DNA of 64,000 bases from Embleya sp045207785 (GCF_045207785.1 NZ_CP108776.1:3596001-3660000), one strand, 5' to 3'. Counted from the first letter of the stretch, positions 54,018-62,924 are shown. Notes: a model not told the origin generated them from the sequence alone. Translations and numbers: made by a program.

Positions 54018-55262
54018 TCAGGCGGGCAGTGCCTGGGTCACGCTCGGCAGCGAGCGGCGGCTCGCGAGCCGGGCCAACGTGGTGTCGACCGCGTCCGGCG
54101 ACAGCACCTGGTCCAGCGCCATGAACGCGCAGCCGATCAGGCCGGCGGCCTCACCCAGCACGCTGGGGACGATCCGCAGTTCGCGGGTGGCCACCGCCGT
54201 GGAGCGTTTGTAGACGACCTCGCGCACCCCGGCGAGCAGCGGGTCGCCCGCGTCGGCCAGGTCGCCGCCGAGCACGACCACGGCCGGGTTCAGCACGTTG
54301 ACCACGCTCGCGAGCACCTCGCCGAGCATCCGCCCCGACTCGCGCACGAGCCGCACCGCCTCGGGCTGGCCGGCCGCCGCGAGCGCCACCACGTCGCGCA
54401 CGCTGGAGACCTCGCGCCCGTCCGGGAAGCGCGCGCCGTGCGCGGCCAGCGTCTCGATCAAGTGCCGGCCGCTGGCCAGGACTTCGAGGCAGTCCACGTT
54501 GCCGCACCAACAGCGCATGCCGGTGCCGCCGGCGACCGGGATGTGCCCGATCTCACCCGCCGCGCCGAGTGCGCCCCGGTACACCTTCCCGTCGGCGACT
54601 ATCCCGGCGCCGATACCGGTCGAGGCCTTCACGAAGACCAGGTCGCCCGCGTCCGCGCGGGCCCGGTACTCGCCGAGCGCCATCACGTTCACGTCGTTGT
54701 CCACGTACACCGGCACCGGCAGCCGGCGTTGCAGGGCCGGGGCTATCGCCACGCCGTCCCACCCGGGCAGCGTCGGGGCGCCGGCCGCGCGGCCCGTACC
54801 GAGCTCGACCGGACCCGGCAGCGCGACGCCGACCCCGCGCACGCGGCCGGGGTCGTACCCCTCCTCCGCGAGCATCGTGTCGATCCAGTCGGGCAGCCCG
54901 CTGAGCACCGCGTCGGGGCCGCCCTGGGCGGCCATTTGGGTCTCCCGGCTGGCGAGCACACGCCCGGTCAGGTCGCACACCGCGAGCTGGCCGCGGCTGC
55001 TGCCGAGCGAGGCGGCAAGCACGATGCCGCCGTCGGGATTGAGTTCGAGCCGGATCGGCGGGCGACCCCCCGTGGACACACCGTCGGCGCGCTCGGCGAG
55101 CAGCCCCGCGTCGACCAACTCGTCGATCCGGGCCGCGACGGCGGATCGGGACAGCCCGGTGAGCCGGGCGACGTCAGCCCGGGTCTCGGCATCCCCCTCG
55201 CGCACGAGGCGAAGGACCTCGCCTGCACTGCTGTGCGGAATGGGGTTCGCGCGTCGGGCCAT
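54018..55262 (-). CDS. ROK-family transcriptional regulator
   Basis: 414 residues: an N-terminal winged helix (ADVARLTGLSRSAVAARIDELVDAGLLAE) and a ROK sugar-kinase-like domain. The zinc motif CWCGNVDCLE, the phosphate loop ASTGIGAG and VYVDNDVNVMALGE are all present. It is divergent from edd-glk-eda, so it probably represses that operon and responds to glucose or a sugar phosphate. The TTGCC-N4-GGCAA site at 55344-55357 is its likely operator. Confidence 0.88.
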   Translation of the reverse strand: MARRANPIPHSSAGEVLRLVREGDAETRADVARLTGLSRSAVAARIDELVDAGLLAERADGVSTGGRPPIRLELNPDGGIVLAASLGSSRGQLAVCDLTGRVLASRETQMAAQGGPDAVLSGLPDWIDTMLAEEGYDPGRVRGVGVALPGPVELGTGRAAGAPTLPGWDGVAIAPALQRRLPVPVYVDNDVNVMALGEYRARADAGDLVFVKASTGIGAGIVADGKVYRGALGAAGEIGHIPVAGGTGMRCWCGNVDCLEVLASGRHLIETLAAHGARFPDGREVSSVRDVVALAAAGQPEAVRLVRESGRMLGEVLASVVNVLNPAVVVLGGDLADAGDPLLAGVREVVYKRSTAVATRELRIVPSVLGEAAGLIGCAFMALDQVLSPDAVDTTLARLASRRSLPSVTQALPA

Positions 55263-55336
55263 GCCGTCCAGTGAACCAGGGCGCCTTTCCCTCGGTCAAA
55301 GCCCTAAGTTCACTACTTCGACACCCGAGCGTCACT

Positions 55337-55360
55337 CTTTTGCTTGCCAAGAGGCAAAAG
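55337..55360. promoter_or_regulatory. Nested inverted repeat in the ED operon control region
   Basis: CTTTTGC-N10-GCAAAAG (55337-55360) enclosing TTGCC-N4-GGCAA (55344-55357), between the ROK gene and edd. Probable operator for the ROK regulator. Confidence 0.55.
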
Positions 55361-55421
55361 TGCCCCTAGTTTGGTACCCGAACCGGCAGAGCAAGCCGCC
55401 GACAGCAGGGGCACCAAGATC

Positions 55422-57311
55422 GTGAGCGAGACGAAGATCCACCCGACGGTGGCCGCAGTGACGGCGCGCATCGCGCGCCGCAGTGCCGCCACTCGTTCGG
55501 CCTACCTGGAGCGGATCCGGGCGGCGGCCTCCGAGGCCCCCGCGCGTGGTCAGCTCGGTTGCGCGAACTTCGCCCACGGCATCGCGGCCTGCTCGCCGAG
55601 CGAGAAGCTCGGTCTGCGCGGCGCCGGCCCCCAGGGCCCGGTCAAGCCGAACGTCGCGATCGTCTCCTCCTATAACGACATGCTCTCCGCGCACCAGCCG
55701 CTGCGGACCTACCCCGAGCAGCTCAAGGAAGCGGTCGCCGGCGCGGGCGGCGTCGCCCAGTTCGCCGGTGGCGTGCCCGCGATGTGCGACGGCATCACCC
55801 AGGGCCGCGCGGGCATGGAGCTCTCGCTCTTCAGCCGCGACGTGGTCGCGATGGCGACCGCCGTGGCACTCGCGCACGACATGTTCGACGGCGCGCTGAT
55901 GCTCGGCGTGTGCGACAAGATCGTTCCCGGCCTGGTGATCGGCGCGTTGTCCTTCGGCCACCTGCCGACGATCTTCGTGCCGGCCGGGCCGATGTCCTCG
56001 GGCCTGCCCAACAAGGAGAAGGCGCGGGTCCGCCAGCGCTTCGCCGAGGGCAAGGTGACGCGCGAAGAACTGCTCGACGCCGAGGCCGGCGCCTACCACG
56101 GCGTCGGGACCTGCACGTTCTACGGCACGGCGAACACGAACCAGCTCGTGATGGAGGTGCTCGGCCTGCACCTGCCGGGCGCCAGCTTCATCCACCCGGA
56201 CCAGCCGCTGCGCAAGGCGCTCACCGACGAGGCGGGCCGCCGGGTCGCGGCCACCACGTCGCTCGGCGACCCCGTGTCGCTCAAGCGCGAGTACACCCCG
56301 ATCGGCGAGGTCCTCGACGAGAAGGCCTTCGTCAACTCGGTCGTCGCGCTGCTCGCGACCGGTGGCTCGACGAACCACACGCTGCACCTGGTCGCGATGG
56401 CCGCGGCGGCGGGCATCATCCTCACCTGGGACGACTTCGCCGAACTGTCCACGGCGGTCCCGCTGTTGACCCGGATGTACCCGAACGGTCCGGCGGACAT
56501 CAACCACTTCCACGCCGCGGGCGGCACCGCGTTCCTGATCGGCACGCTGCTCGACGGCGGGCTGCTCAACGAGGACGTGCGCACCGTCGCCGGCGACGGG
56601 CTCGACCTGTACCGCCGCGAGCCGCAGCTCACCGAGGACGGCACGATCGTCTGGGTGGACGGCCCGACCGAGAGCCTGGACCTGGCGGTGCTGCGGCCGT
56701 TCGACAAGCCGTTCGCGCCCGACGGCGGTCTGCGGATGCTGCACGGCGATCTCGGTCGCGCGGTGATCAAGGTGTCGGCGGTCGACCCGTCGCACCACGT
56801 CGTCACCGCGCCCGCCCGGGTGTTCGACGGACAGGCCGAGTTCCTGGCCGCGTTCGAGAACAACGAGCTGAACCACGACCTCGTCGCGGTGCTGCGCTAC
56901 CAGGGCCCGCGCGCGAACGGCATGCCCGAGCTGCACAAGCTCATCCCCTCGCTCGGCGTCCTGCAGGACCGCGGCCACCACGTGGCGCTGGTCACGGACG
57001 GTCGGCTCTCCGGCGCGTCCGGCAAGATCCCGGCGGCGATCCACTGCACGCCCGAGGCGGCGGCCGGCGGCCCGATCGGCAGGGTGCGCGACGGCGACGT
57101 CGTCACCGTGGACGCGGTCGCGGGGACGCTGACCATAGACGCCGACCTGACGGAACGTCAGAGCACCGGCGCGGCTCCCACCGATGCCGAGTGGGTCGGT
57201 ACGGGCCGCGAATTGTTCACCGCGCTGCGCGCCGGAGTCGGCCCGGCCGACTTGGGCGCCGGCGTGTTCGGCGCGGTCGCGACCGTGAATTTCGATGGAG
57301 CGGGCGCGTGA
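55422..57311 (+). CDS. edd: 6-Phosphogluconate dehydratase
   Basis: 629 residues from GTG 55422 (MSETKIHPTVAAVTARI); converts 6-phosphogluconate to KDPG in the Entner-Doudoroff pathway. IlvD/Edd-family blocks are complete: NVAIVSSYNDMLSAHQP, MCDGITQGRAGMELS, CDKIVPG, GTCTFYGTANTNQ and DGRLSGASGKIPAAIH. The Cys residues in the MCDG, CDK and GTCT blocks can ligate the Fe-S cluster. The GTG of the next gene overlaps its stop (GTGA), giving translational coupling. Confidence 0.94.
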   Translation: MSETKIHPTVAAVTARIARRSAATRSAYLERIRAAASEAPARGQLGCANFAHGIAACSPSEKLGLRGAGPQGPVKPNVAIVSSYNDMLSAHQPLRTYPEQLKEAVAGAGGVAQFAGGVPAMCDGITQGRAGMELSLFSRDVVAMATAVALAHDMFDGALMLGVCDKIVPGLVIGALSFGHLPTIFVPAGPMSSGLPNKEKARVRQRFAEGKVTREELLDAEAGAYHGVGTCTFYGTANTNQLVMEVLGLHLPGASFIHPDQPLRKALTDEAGRRVAATTSLGDPVSLKREYTPIGEVLDEKAFVNSVVALLATGGSTNHTLHLVAMAAAAGIILTWDDFAELSTAVPLLTRMYPNGPADINHFHAAGGTAFLIGTLLDGGLLNEDVRTVAGDGLDLYRREPQLTEDGTIVWVDGPTESLDLAVLRPFDKPFAPDGGLRMLHGDLGRAVIKVSAVDPSHHVVTAPARVFDGQAEFLAAFENNELNHDLVAVLRYQGPRANGMPELHKLIPSLGVLQDRGHHVALVTDGRLSGASGKIPAAIHCTPEAAAGGPIGRVRDGDVVTVDAVAGTLTIDADLTERQSTGAAPTDAEWVGTGRELFTALRAGVGPADLGAGVFGAVATVNFDGAGA

Positions 57312-58327
57312 CCGGGACCGTGGAACAGCCGACGCAGGAGCGACCCTGGCTGGTCGCCGACATCGGCGGCACCAACGCACGCTTCGCCGTGGTGACCGAG
57401 CCCGGCGGGCAGCCGCAGCACGTGCTCGGTCTGCGCAGCGAGGACCACGTGGACCTCGCCGCCGCGATCGAGGACTACCTGGACCGCTCCGGCGCGGCCC
57501 GACCGAGCGCGATCTGCGCGGCGGTCGCGGGGCCCGTACACGGCGACCGGTTCCGGCTGACCAACGGCGCGTGGGTGCTGTCGATCGCCGAGACCCGGGC
57601 TCGGCTGGGCGTACCGGATCTGCACCTGATCAACGACTTCGAGGCGCTGGCGCTGTCGCTGCCGCACCTCGCGGGCGAGGACCTGATCGTGGTCGGCGAC
57701 CGGCTGCCCGATCCGCGACTGCCGATGGCCGTGCTCGGCCCCGGCACCGGACTCGGCGTGGCCGGCTTGGTGCCGATCCCGGGCGGCGGCTGGGTGCCGC
57801 TGCCGGGCGAGGGCGGCCACGTGCTGCTGCGCCCGGCGCACGGTCCGGACGCCGAGGCCCTGGAGGTGCTGCGCGACGAGCGCGGCGGCCTGGGCACGGT
57901 GACGGCCGAACACGTCCTCTCCGGCCCGGGTCTGTGCCGACTGCACCGCTGTACCGCGGCGGTGCACGGCGTCCCGGCCGAGGCGCTCAGCCCGGCGGAC
58001 ATCTCCGCCCGCGCACTCGCGGGCACCGACGCGGTGTGCGTCGCGACGGTCGAGACGTTCTGCCGACTGCTCGGCACCTTCGCCGGCGGGGTGGCTCTGA
58101 CGATGGGCGCGCGCGGCGGCGTCTTCCTGGCCGGCGGCATCCTGCCGCGGATCACGGAGATGCTGCTCAAGAGCGAGTTCCGGATGGGCTTCGAGACCAA
58201 CCCGACGATGGCGGCCTACCTGCACCGCATCTCCACCGCACTCGTGGTGGCCCCGCATCCGGCCCTGCGCGGCGCGTCCGCGTGGCTGGACGCGCGCAGC
58301 ACTCGACTCGTGGAGGTGGCGGCGTGA
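57308..58327 (+). CDS. glk: Glucokinase, proteobacterial (Glk) type
   Basis: 339 residues from GTG 57308. Phosphate-1 loop DIGGTNARFAVV, the catalytic block LINDFEALALSLP, phosphate-2 LGPGTGLGVAGLVP and the PLPGEGGHV block match E. coli-type Glk. The ROK zinc motif of the usual actinobacterial glucokinase is absent. It feeds glucose into the pathway served by edd and eda. Both ends overlap the neighbours by 4 bp. Confidence 0.9.
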   Translation: MTGTVEQPTQERPWLVADIGGTNARFAVVTEPGGQPQHVLGLRSEDHVDLAAAIEDYLDRSGAARPSAICAAVAGPVHGDRFRLTNGAWVLSIAETRARLGVPDLHLINDFEALALSLPHLAGEDLIVVGDRLPDPRLPMAVLGPGTGLGVAGLVPIPGGGWVPLPGEGGHVLLRPAHGPDAEALEVLRDERGGLGTVTAEHVLSGPGLCRLHRCTAAVHGVPAEALSPADISARALAGTDAVCVATVETFCRLLGTFAGGVALTMGARGGVFLAGGILPRITEMLLKSEFRMGFETNPTMAAYLHRISTALVVAPHPALRGASAWLDARSTRLVEVAA

Positions 58328-58944
58328 GCACGTCCGCTCTGGACCTGGCACCGGTGATCCCGGTCGTGATCGTGGACGACGTCGAGTCGGCCGTACCGCT
58401 GGCGCGTGCGCTGGTGGCGGGCGGGCTCCCGGCCGTCGAGGTCACGCTGCGGACGCCGGCGGCGCTCGGCGCGATCGAGCGGATCGCGGCCGAGGTCGAG
58501 GGCGCTTTCGTGGGCGCCGGCACGGTGCTGACGCCGGATCAGGCGCAGGCGGCGGCGAAGGCCGGCGCGCGCTTCCTGGTCACGCCCGGCTGCACCGAGA
58601 CGCTGTACGGGGCGCTGGTCGAGACCGGGCTGTCGTTCCTGCCCGGCACGTCGACCGTGTCCGAGGTGCTGCGGCTGCGCGAACTCGGCGTGCGGGAGAT
58701 GAAGTTCTTCCCGGCCGAGGCTTCGGGCGGCGCGCCGTACCTGAAGTCGCTGGCCTCGCCGGTACCGGACGTGCGGTTCTGCCCGACGGGCGGAATCACC
58801 CCGGTCTCGGCGCCGACCTACCTGACGCTGCCGAACGTGGCGTGCGTCGGCGGGTCCTGGATGCTTCCCGCGGACGCGGTCGCCTCGCGCGACTGGGCGC
58901 GGGTGGAAAAGCTGGCTCGCACGGCCTCCGGGCTGCGCGGGTAA
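58324..58944 (+). CDS. eda: KDPG aldolase
   Basis: 206 residues from GTG 58324. Class I aldolase cleaving KDPG to pyruvate and glyceraldehyde 3-phosphate. The Schiff-base lysine is in EMKFFPAEASGG, the general-acid Glu in VEVTLRTP, and the phosphate site in CPTGGI. Completes the lower Entner-Doudoroff route; zwf and pgl are not in this operon. A perfect 10-bp-arm terminator follows. Confidence 0.93.
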   Translation: MSTSALDLAPVIPVVIVDDVESAVPLARALVAGGLPAVEVTLRTPAALGAIERIAAEVEGAFVGAGTVLTPDQAQAAAKAGARFLVTPGCTETLYGALVETGLSFLPGTSTVSEVLRLRELGVREMKFFPAEASGGAPYLKSLASPVPDVRFCPTGGITPVSAPTYLTLPNVACVGGSWMLPADAVASRDWARVEKLARTASGLRG

Positions 58945-58952
58945 TAAATCGT

Positions 58953-58987
58953 CCCCTGGCGCGCTCTGCCCTGAGGTGCGCCAGGGG
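58953..58987 (+). terminator. Hairpin after eda
   Basis: CCCCTGGCGC (58953-58962) / GCGCCAGGGG (58978-58987), perfect, 9 bp after the eda stop. Confidence 0.7.
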
Positions 58988-59004
58988 CACGGACCGCGGA
59001 TGTT

Positions 59005-59116
59005 GGGTCGTATGAGGGTTCGACCCACGAACGAGCAGGTCGTATGAGGGTTCGACCTGCGAAGACCGCGAATAGGGACCCGCTCTTCGGCGAGGAGAGC
59101 GGGTCTCTTCTTTTTT
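59005..59116 (+). ncRNA. Candidate small RNA: two tandem hairpins plus intrinsic terminator
   Basis: Two copies of GGTCG-TATGAGGGTT-CGACC in 22-bp hairpins (59005-59026 and 59037-59058). Their loops are identical but the outer pair differs as G-C versus A-T, a compensated change. A 10-bp-arm hairpin (59077-59086/59096-59105) with tail TCTTCTTTTTT forms a classic intrinsic terminator, rare in this genome. No ORF. Either an independent sRNA or the processed 3' UTR of eda; no promoter was clearly found. Confidence 0.45.
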
Positions 59117-59305
59117 GCGCGGATTCGCCGCTGCTTGAAGTCGTCTTGAAGTCGTCGCTCACGGCCCCGGACTGTTCGTCTGCGGGGGCCTGCTGATCCT
59201 CGCGGCCTGGGGCCGCTGTTCTGCGACGACTGGGAGAGCTCCCGACCGGACCCGGACGGCGCGGCCCGAGCCTGGCCGATCCCGGCGCGACTCGTGAGCT
59301 ATTCC

Positions 59306-59334
59306 TTGACACGAATATTCTCTGTCGAGAATAC
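59306..59334 (+). promoter_or_regulatory. Promoter with overlapping ArsR-type operator
   Basis: -35 TTGACA (59306-59311), 17 bp, -10 GAATAC (59329-59334). The spacer holds the perfect repeat TATTCTC-TGTC-GAGAATA (59316-59333). Only 8 bp separate it from the ATG at 59342. Autorepression by the downstream ArsR-type protein is expected. Confidence 0.7.
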
Positions 59335-59341
59335 TAGTGCC

Positions 59342-60247
59342 ATGGACGAACTCCTCGCCGCACTGGCCGATCCGGCCCGTTGGCGGCTCGTGGCCCTGCT
59401 GGCCGAACGGCCCCGTTCGGTCGGCGTGCTCGCGCAGCTCGCCGAGGCGCGGCAGCCGCAGACGACCAAGCACCTGCAGACCCTCGAGCGCGCCGGCGTC
59501 GTCAGCTCCCAGCGCACCGGACAGCGCCGCGTCTACGCGCTCCGGCCCGGCCCCCTGCGGGACCTGGCGGCTGCGCTGGGCCGGCTCGCCGACACCGCCG
59601 ACCAGGCCGGCGGCCCGGGCGAGACCTACGACCGGTACGGGCTCAGCCTCCAGGCCGAGCGGCTCGCCGCGGCGGAGCCGGGGTGGGCCGACGGCCGCTC
59701 GTTCCGGTTCCTCCGGTCCCTGCCGGGGCAGCCGGACCTGGTCTGGCGCCACCTGACCGAGGCCGCCCTGCTCGCCCGGTGGTGGGCGCCCGACGACCTC
59801 CGCGTCGCCGAACTCGTCTTCGAGGCGCGACCGGGCGGGCGGGTCGTCCTGGAGTACCGCGACGCCGAGGACGCCGACGGCTCCGACCCGGTCGCCGGAC
59901 GCGCGGAGGGGGTCGTCGACGACGTACGCCCCGGCGAGCGCCTCGCCTACCGGCTCTCCCCGCTGCTTCCGGACGGCGGCCTCGCGTTCACCGCGCACGT
60001 CGACCTCGGCCTCCGGCCCACCGGCACGGGCACCGGCACGGGCACCGGCACGGACCTCGACGTCCACTGGCGGATCGCCGACAGCACCGTCGACTCCGCG
60101 GACTTCATCGCCGGCATCGAGATCGGCTTCCGCCAGAGCCTCGACAAGCTCGCGGCGACCCTTGCCCCGGCCGCGCACGGCGCCGACGACGAGTCCGGCA
60201 CACCACCAACTGAGCCCACCCCCACGGGAAAGCGAGTACAGCCATGA
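59342..60247 (+). CDS. ArsR-SRPBCC (AHSA1-like) fusion regulator
   Basis: 301 residues: an ArsR winged helix (1-80; ALADPARWRLVALLAERPRSVGVLAQLAEARQPQTTKHLQTLERAGVV) and an SRPBCC domain (about 115-270; RSLPGQPDLVWRHLTEAALLARWWAPDDLR). No metal-binding Cys pair is seen in the HTH part, so the ligand is probably a hydrophobic molecule in the SRPBCC cavity. A GT-dipeptide repeat (GTGTGTGTGT, about 228-237) marks a slippage-prone CGGCACGGGCAC tract. It overlaps the next gene by 4 bp. Confidence 0.87.
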   Translation: MDELLAALADPARWRLVALLAERPRSVGVLAQLAEARQPQTTKHLQTLERAGVVSSQRTGQRRVYALRPGPLRDLAAALGRLADTADQAGGPGETYDRYGLSLQAERLAAAEPGWADGRSFRFLRSLPGQPDLVWRHLTEAALLARWWAPDDLRVAELVFEARPGGRVVLEYRDAEDADGSDPVAGRAEGVVDDVRPGERLAYRLSPLLPDGGLAFTAHVDLGLRPTGTGTGTGTGTDLDVHWRIADSTVDSADFIAGIEIGFRQSLDKLAATLAPAAHGADDESGTPPTEPTPTGKRVQP

Positions 60248-60843
60248 CCAACCCGACCGCACGCAGGGTGACCGCCAACATCGCCATCACCCTCGACGGG
60301 CGCTACCACGGCCCCGGCGGGCCCGCCGACATGGGCGCGATCGTCGGTTACGCCACCACCGAGGTCGCGCGGGATCACCTCACCCGCATCTGGGAAGGCG
60401 CGACGACGGCGCTGCTCGGCCGGGTCCACGCCGAGGGGTTCCTGGGGTACTGGCCGACGGTCGCCGCGGACGAGAACGCCGACCCGCGTGACCGCGGCTA
60501 CGCGAAGTGGCTGGTCGACACGGAAAAGGTGGTCCTGTCGACCACCTTGACCGAAGCGCCGTGGGAACGCGCCCGCGTCGTCGACGCCCCGGTCGCCGAC
60601 GTCGTCGCCGAGCTCAAGGCCACCGGCGAGGGCGACATCCTCGCCAACACCAGCCCGACCGTCATCAAGGCGCTCCTGGCGGCGGACCTGGTCGATCGGC
60701 TGTACCTCCTGATCTGCCCCGAGATCGCCGGCGGCGGACAGCGGCTGTTCGACGACGGCCTGCCCGGCTCGCGATGGAAGGTCGCACACCAGGAGATCGG
60801 CGAACTGGGCGAGATCGCCGTGATCTACGACCGCATCCGCTGA
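60244..60843 (+). CDS. Dihydrofolate-reductase-family (RibD C-terminal-like) protein
   Basis: 199 residues; ATG overlaps the previous stop (ATGA). Fold markers: VTANIAITLDGRYHGPGG, TTALLGRVHAEGF, VVLSTTLTEAPWERARVV, DILANTSPTVIKALLAADLVDRLYLLICPEIAGGGQRLF. These predicted NADPH reductases are often paired with ArsR-SRPBCC genes; the true substrate is not known. Confidence 0.85.
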   Translation: MTNPTARRVTANIAITLDGRYHGPGGPADMGAIVGYATTEVARDHLTRIWEGATTALLGRVHAEGFLGYWPTVAADENADPRDRGYAKWLVDTEKVVLSTTLTEAPWERARVVDAPVADVVAELKATGEGDILANTSPTVIKALLAADLVDRLYLLICPEIAGGGQRLFDDGLPGSRWKVAHQEIGELGEIAVIYDRIR

Positions 60844-61188
60844 CCCCGCTCGCCTCGGCGCACGCGGCCGACGACGCGGCCCGAACTCCGCTCCGGAGCC
60901 GCCGCGTTGCTGCCGCTGCCGCCCGCGCATGGTCCGACACGTTCGCCGCGAACCGCGAACCCGCGAACCGCGCCGTGCTCCTCGCTCGCCGCCGCCCTGG
61001 TCGCCGAGTGGTTGTTCAGCCGGGGCTCGGGCGGGCACTTGGGGCTGCGGGAGGGTTGTGCGGGTGTGCGCGGGCCACTTCGGGAACCGGTGAGTGGGGC
61101 GGGGGTGTTCCGTTCGAGCCGGGGTTTTGGGTGTCGATGTCCGGCGGTTTGTGGGTTTGATCATGGGCGGCGGGTCGATGATGGCGGG
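60844..61188. other. Intergenic stretch, no gene seen
   Basis: 345 bp without a supported gene. Its last 45 bp (61146-61190, GGTTTGTGGGTTTGATCATG and following) are almost repeated at 63667-63711 before the STAND-like gene, so this may be a shared promoter segment. Confidence 0.45.
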
Positions 61189-61686
61189 GTGACGGGGTGG
61201 CAGCGGGTCTTGTGGTGGGTGTTGGCGGTCGTGGGGGCGGGGGCCGCCGTTGCTTCGGTGGTGTGGGGGATCGGCGATGAGTTGGAGAAGGCCGATCAGG
61301 TCGCGAGTGTGGTCGGGGCGATCGCGGGGGTCGCGGCCTTGGCGTTGTCGCTGTATCAGGTGACCCGGCCTTCGCCACCCGGGCCGCAACCCGGGACGGG
61401 GACACCATCGCCTCCGGCGCCGGCCCCGACGGGCCCCGTCACGGCGGGGGATCGGTCGATCGTCGCGGGGCGAGACGTCATCGGGTCGTCGACAGGCGAC
61501 CACGGTCCGGCGGGTTCGGCGGGGCCGGGCGTGCAGGCGTCGCCGCCTTCACCGGCTCCGTCACCTCCACCGGCCTCGCCTCCGCCGCCTGCGGGTCCCA
61601 CCACCGCCGGGAATCGCTCGATCGTCGCCGGTCGCGACGTGCGTAATTCCTCGACCGGGGACGGACCTACGCCCGGCACGCCATGA
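61189..61686 (+). CDS. Small membrane protein with two RSIVAGRD motifs
   Basis: 165 residues from GTG 61189. Two N-terminal hydrophobic segments (about 5-27 and 37-56) are followed by a Pro-rich linker. Two copies of a short motif follow: GDRSIVAGRDVIGSSTGD (87-104) and GNRSIVAGRDVRNSSTGD (141-158). The same motif opens the proteins at 61683 and 63710. Such Gly/Asp-rich motifs occur at the N-termini of actinobacterial STAND/TPR proteins, possibly as short beta-helical adaptors (inference). Overlaps the next gene by 4 bp. Confidence 0.6.
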   Translation: MTGWQRVLWWVLAVVGAGAAVASVVWGIGDELEKADQVASVVGAIAGVAALALSLYQVTRPSPPGPQPGTGTPSPPAPAPTGPVTAGDRSIVAGRDVIGSSTGDHGPAGSAGPGVQASPPSPAPSPPPASPPPPAGPTTAGNRSIVAGRDVRNSSTGDGPTPGTP

Positions 61687-62210
61687 ACGGGCCGCGCGAT
61701 CGTGCGACCGAAAGTCCTCCACCGCCCCCGTCGGCATCCGCCGGTGAGCGATCGATCATCGGAGGCCGGGACGCGATCGGCTCCTCCACCGGGGACAACT
61801 CCCCCATCCTGAACGTACATGGGCCCGTCACGGTCGTGCCCGCGGTGCCGTTTCGGGTGGCGGCGTCGGTGCCGGCCCCGGCGGGGTTGTGCAATGTGCC
61901 GCAGGTGGGGCGGTTCGTCGGCCGCGACGACGCGCTCCGGGCCTTTGGCTCCGCCGGGAACCAGGCCCGCGCGATACCGCTGTACGCGGACACCCTCGCC
62001 GACTACGTGCGGGTGTTGGGCGAAGACCACCCGGACACGCCGGCCACCCGCAACAACCTCGCCGGCGCCTACAAGTCGGCCGGGGACCCGCAGCGCGCGA
62101 TCCCGCTCTACGAGAGCACCCTCGCCGACTACGTGCGGGTCCTGGGCGAGGAGCACCCGATGACGGGGATCGTGCGTGCGAACCTGGCGAACGCGCGCGG
62201 ATCCACGTGA
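61683..62210 (+). CDS. Internally deleted STAND-TPR protein
   Basis: 175 residues. N-terminal motif GERSIIGGRDAIGSSTGDN (21-39) and a linker ending LCNVPQVGRFVGRDDALRAF (69-88) match the STAND-like protein at 63710. Instead of a P-loop NTPase domain the sequence passes at about residue 90 directly into two 42-residue TPR-type repeats (ARAIPLYADTLADYVRVLGED...; RAIPLYESTLADYVRVLGEE...). Most easily explained by an in-frame deletion of the NTPase core. Still open and coupled to the gene before it. Confidence 0.65.
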   Translation: MNGPRDRATESPPPPPSASAGERSIIGGRDAIGSSTGDNSPILNVHGPVTVVPAVPFRVAASVPAPAGLCNVPQVGRFVGRDDALRAFGSAGNQARAIPLYADTLADYVRVLGEDHPDTPATRNNLAGAYKSAGDPQRAIPLYESTLADYVRVLGEEHPMTGIVRANLANARGST

Positions 62211-62345
62211 TTCTCGACCGCGATGCATAGTCGCCGGCGGATCCGTTCCGCCCTGCGGGGCTCGCCCCCGCCCCCGTGCCGTCCGCCCTTGTAACGTTCC
62301 GCGCGCCTCGGGCCAAGAAGGGAAACGGACGAAGGGATGTAGCGC

Positions 62346-62924
62346 ATGGGTGAGTCCGACCTGGTTCGGATCGGGCGGGATCCGACAGCCTTCGAGGCGT
62401 TCTATCGGAGGCACTTCGAGGCGGTGACGCGGTTTGTCGCGCGGCGGGTCGATGATCCGCATACCGTCGCCGACCTGACGGCGGAATCGTTTCTGGCCGC
62501 CATCGGGTCCGTGCGTACCTACCGCGCGGATCGGGGCAGCGAGGTCGCCTGGTTGTTCGGGGTGGCTCGGCATGTCGTGCAGGCCGAGAACCGTAGGGCG
62601 GCGCGTGAACGGCGGGCCGCCCATCGCAGCGCCGGGCGGCGGCAGCTCGACGACGACGACATGGCCCGCATGGAAGAGCGGATCGACGCCGAGAGTTCGG
62701 CCCGCCGGGTGTACGCCACTCTCGCCGGCTTGCCCGAGGGTGAGCGGGCCCTGATCGAGTTGATGTCGGTCGACGGGTTGTCCGTGACCGAGGCCGCCGC
62801 CGCCCTCGGGATACGGCCGGTCACCGCACGGGTGCGTCTGCACCGTGCCCGCAAGGCACTCAGCATTCCGATCGCCCCGCCGACCGCGTCGGTCGCGGTG
62901 GCACAACCAATCGAGGTTCGATGA
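62346..62924 (+). CDS. RNA polymerase sigma factor, ECF
   Basis: 192 residues. Region 2: FEAFYRRHFEAVTRFVARRVDDPHTVADLTAESFLAAIGSVRTYRADRGSEVAWLFGVARHVV. Region 4: LAGLPEGERALIELMSVDGLSVTEAAAALGIRPVTARVRLHRARKAL. AAGGGA is 9 bases before ATG. The stop overlaps the ATG of the next gene, so sigma factor and partner are coupled. Confidence 0.88.
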   Translation: MGESDLVRIGRDPTAFEAFYRRHFEAVTRFVARRVDDPHTVADLTAESFLAAIGSVRTYRADRGSEVAWLFGVARHVVQAENRRAARERRAAHRSAGRRQLDDDDMARMEERIDAESSARRVYATLAGLPEGERALIELMSVDGLSVTEAAAALGIRPVTARVRLHRARKALSIPIAPPTASVAVAQPIEVR

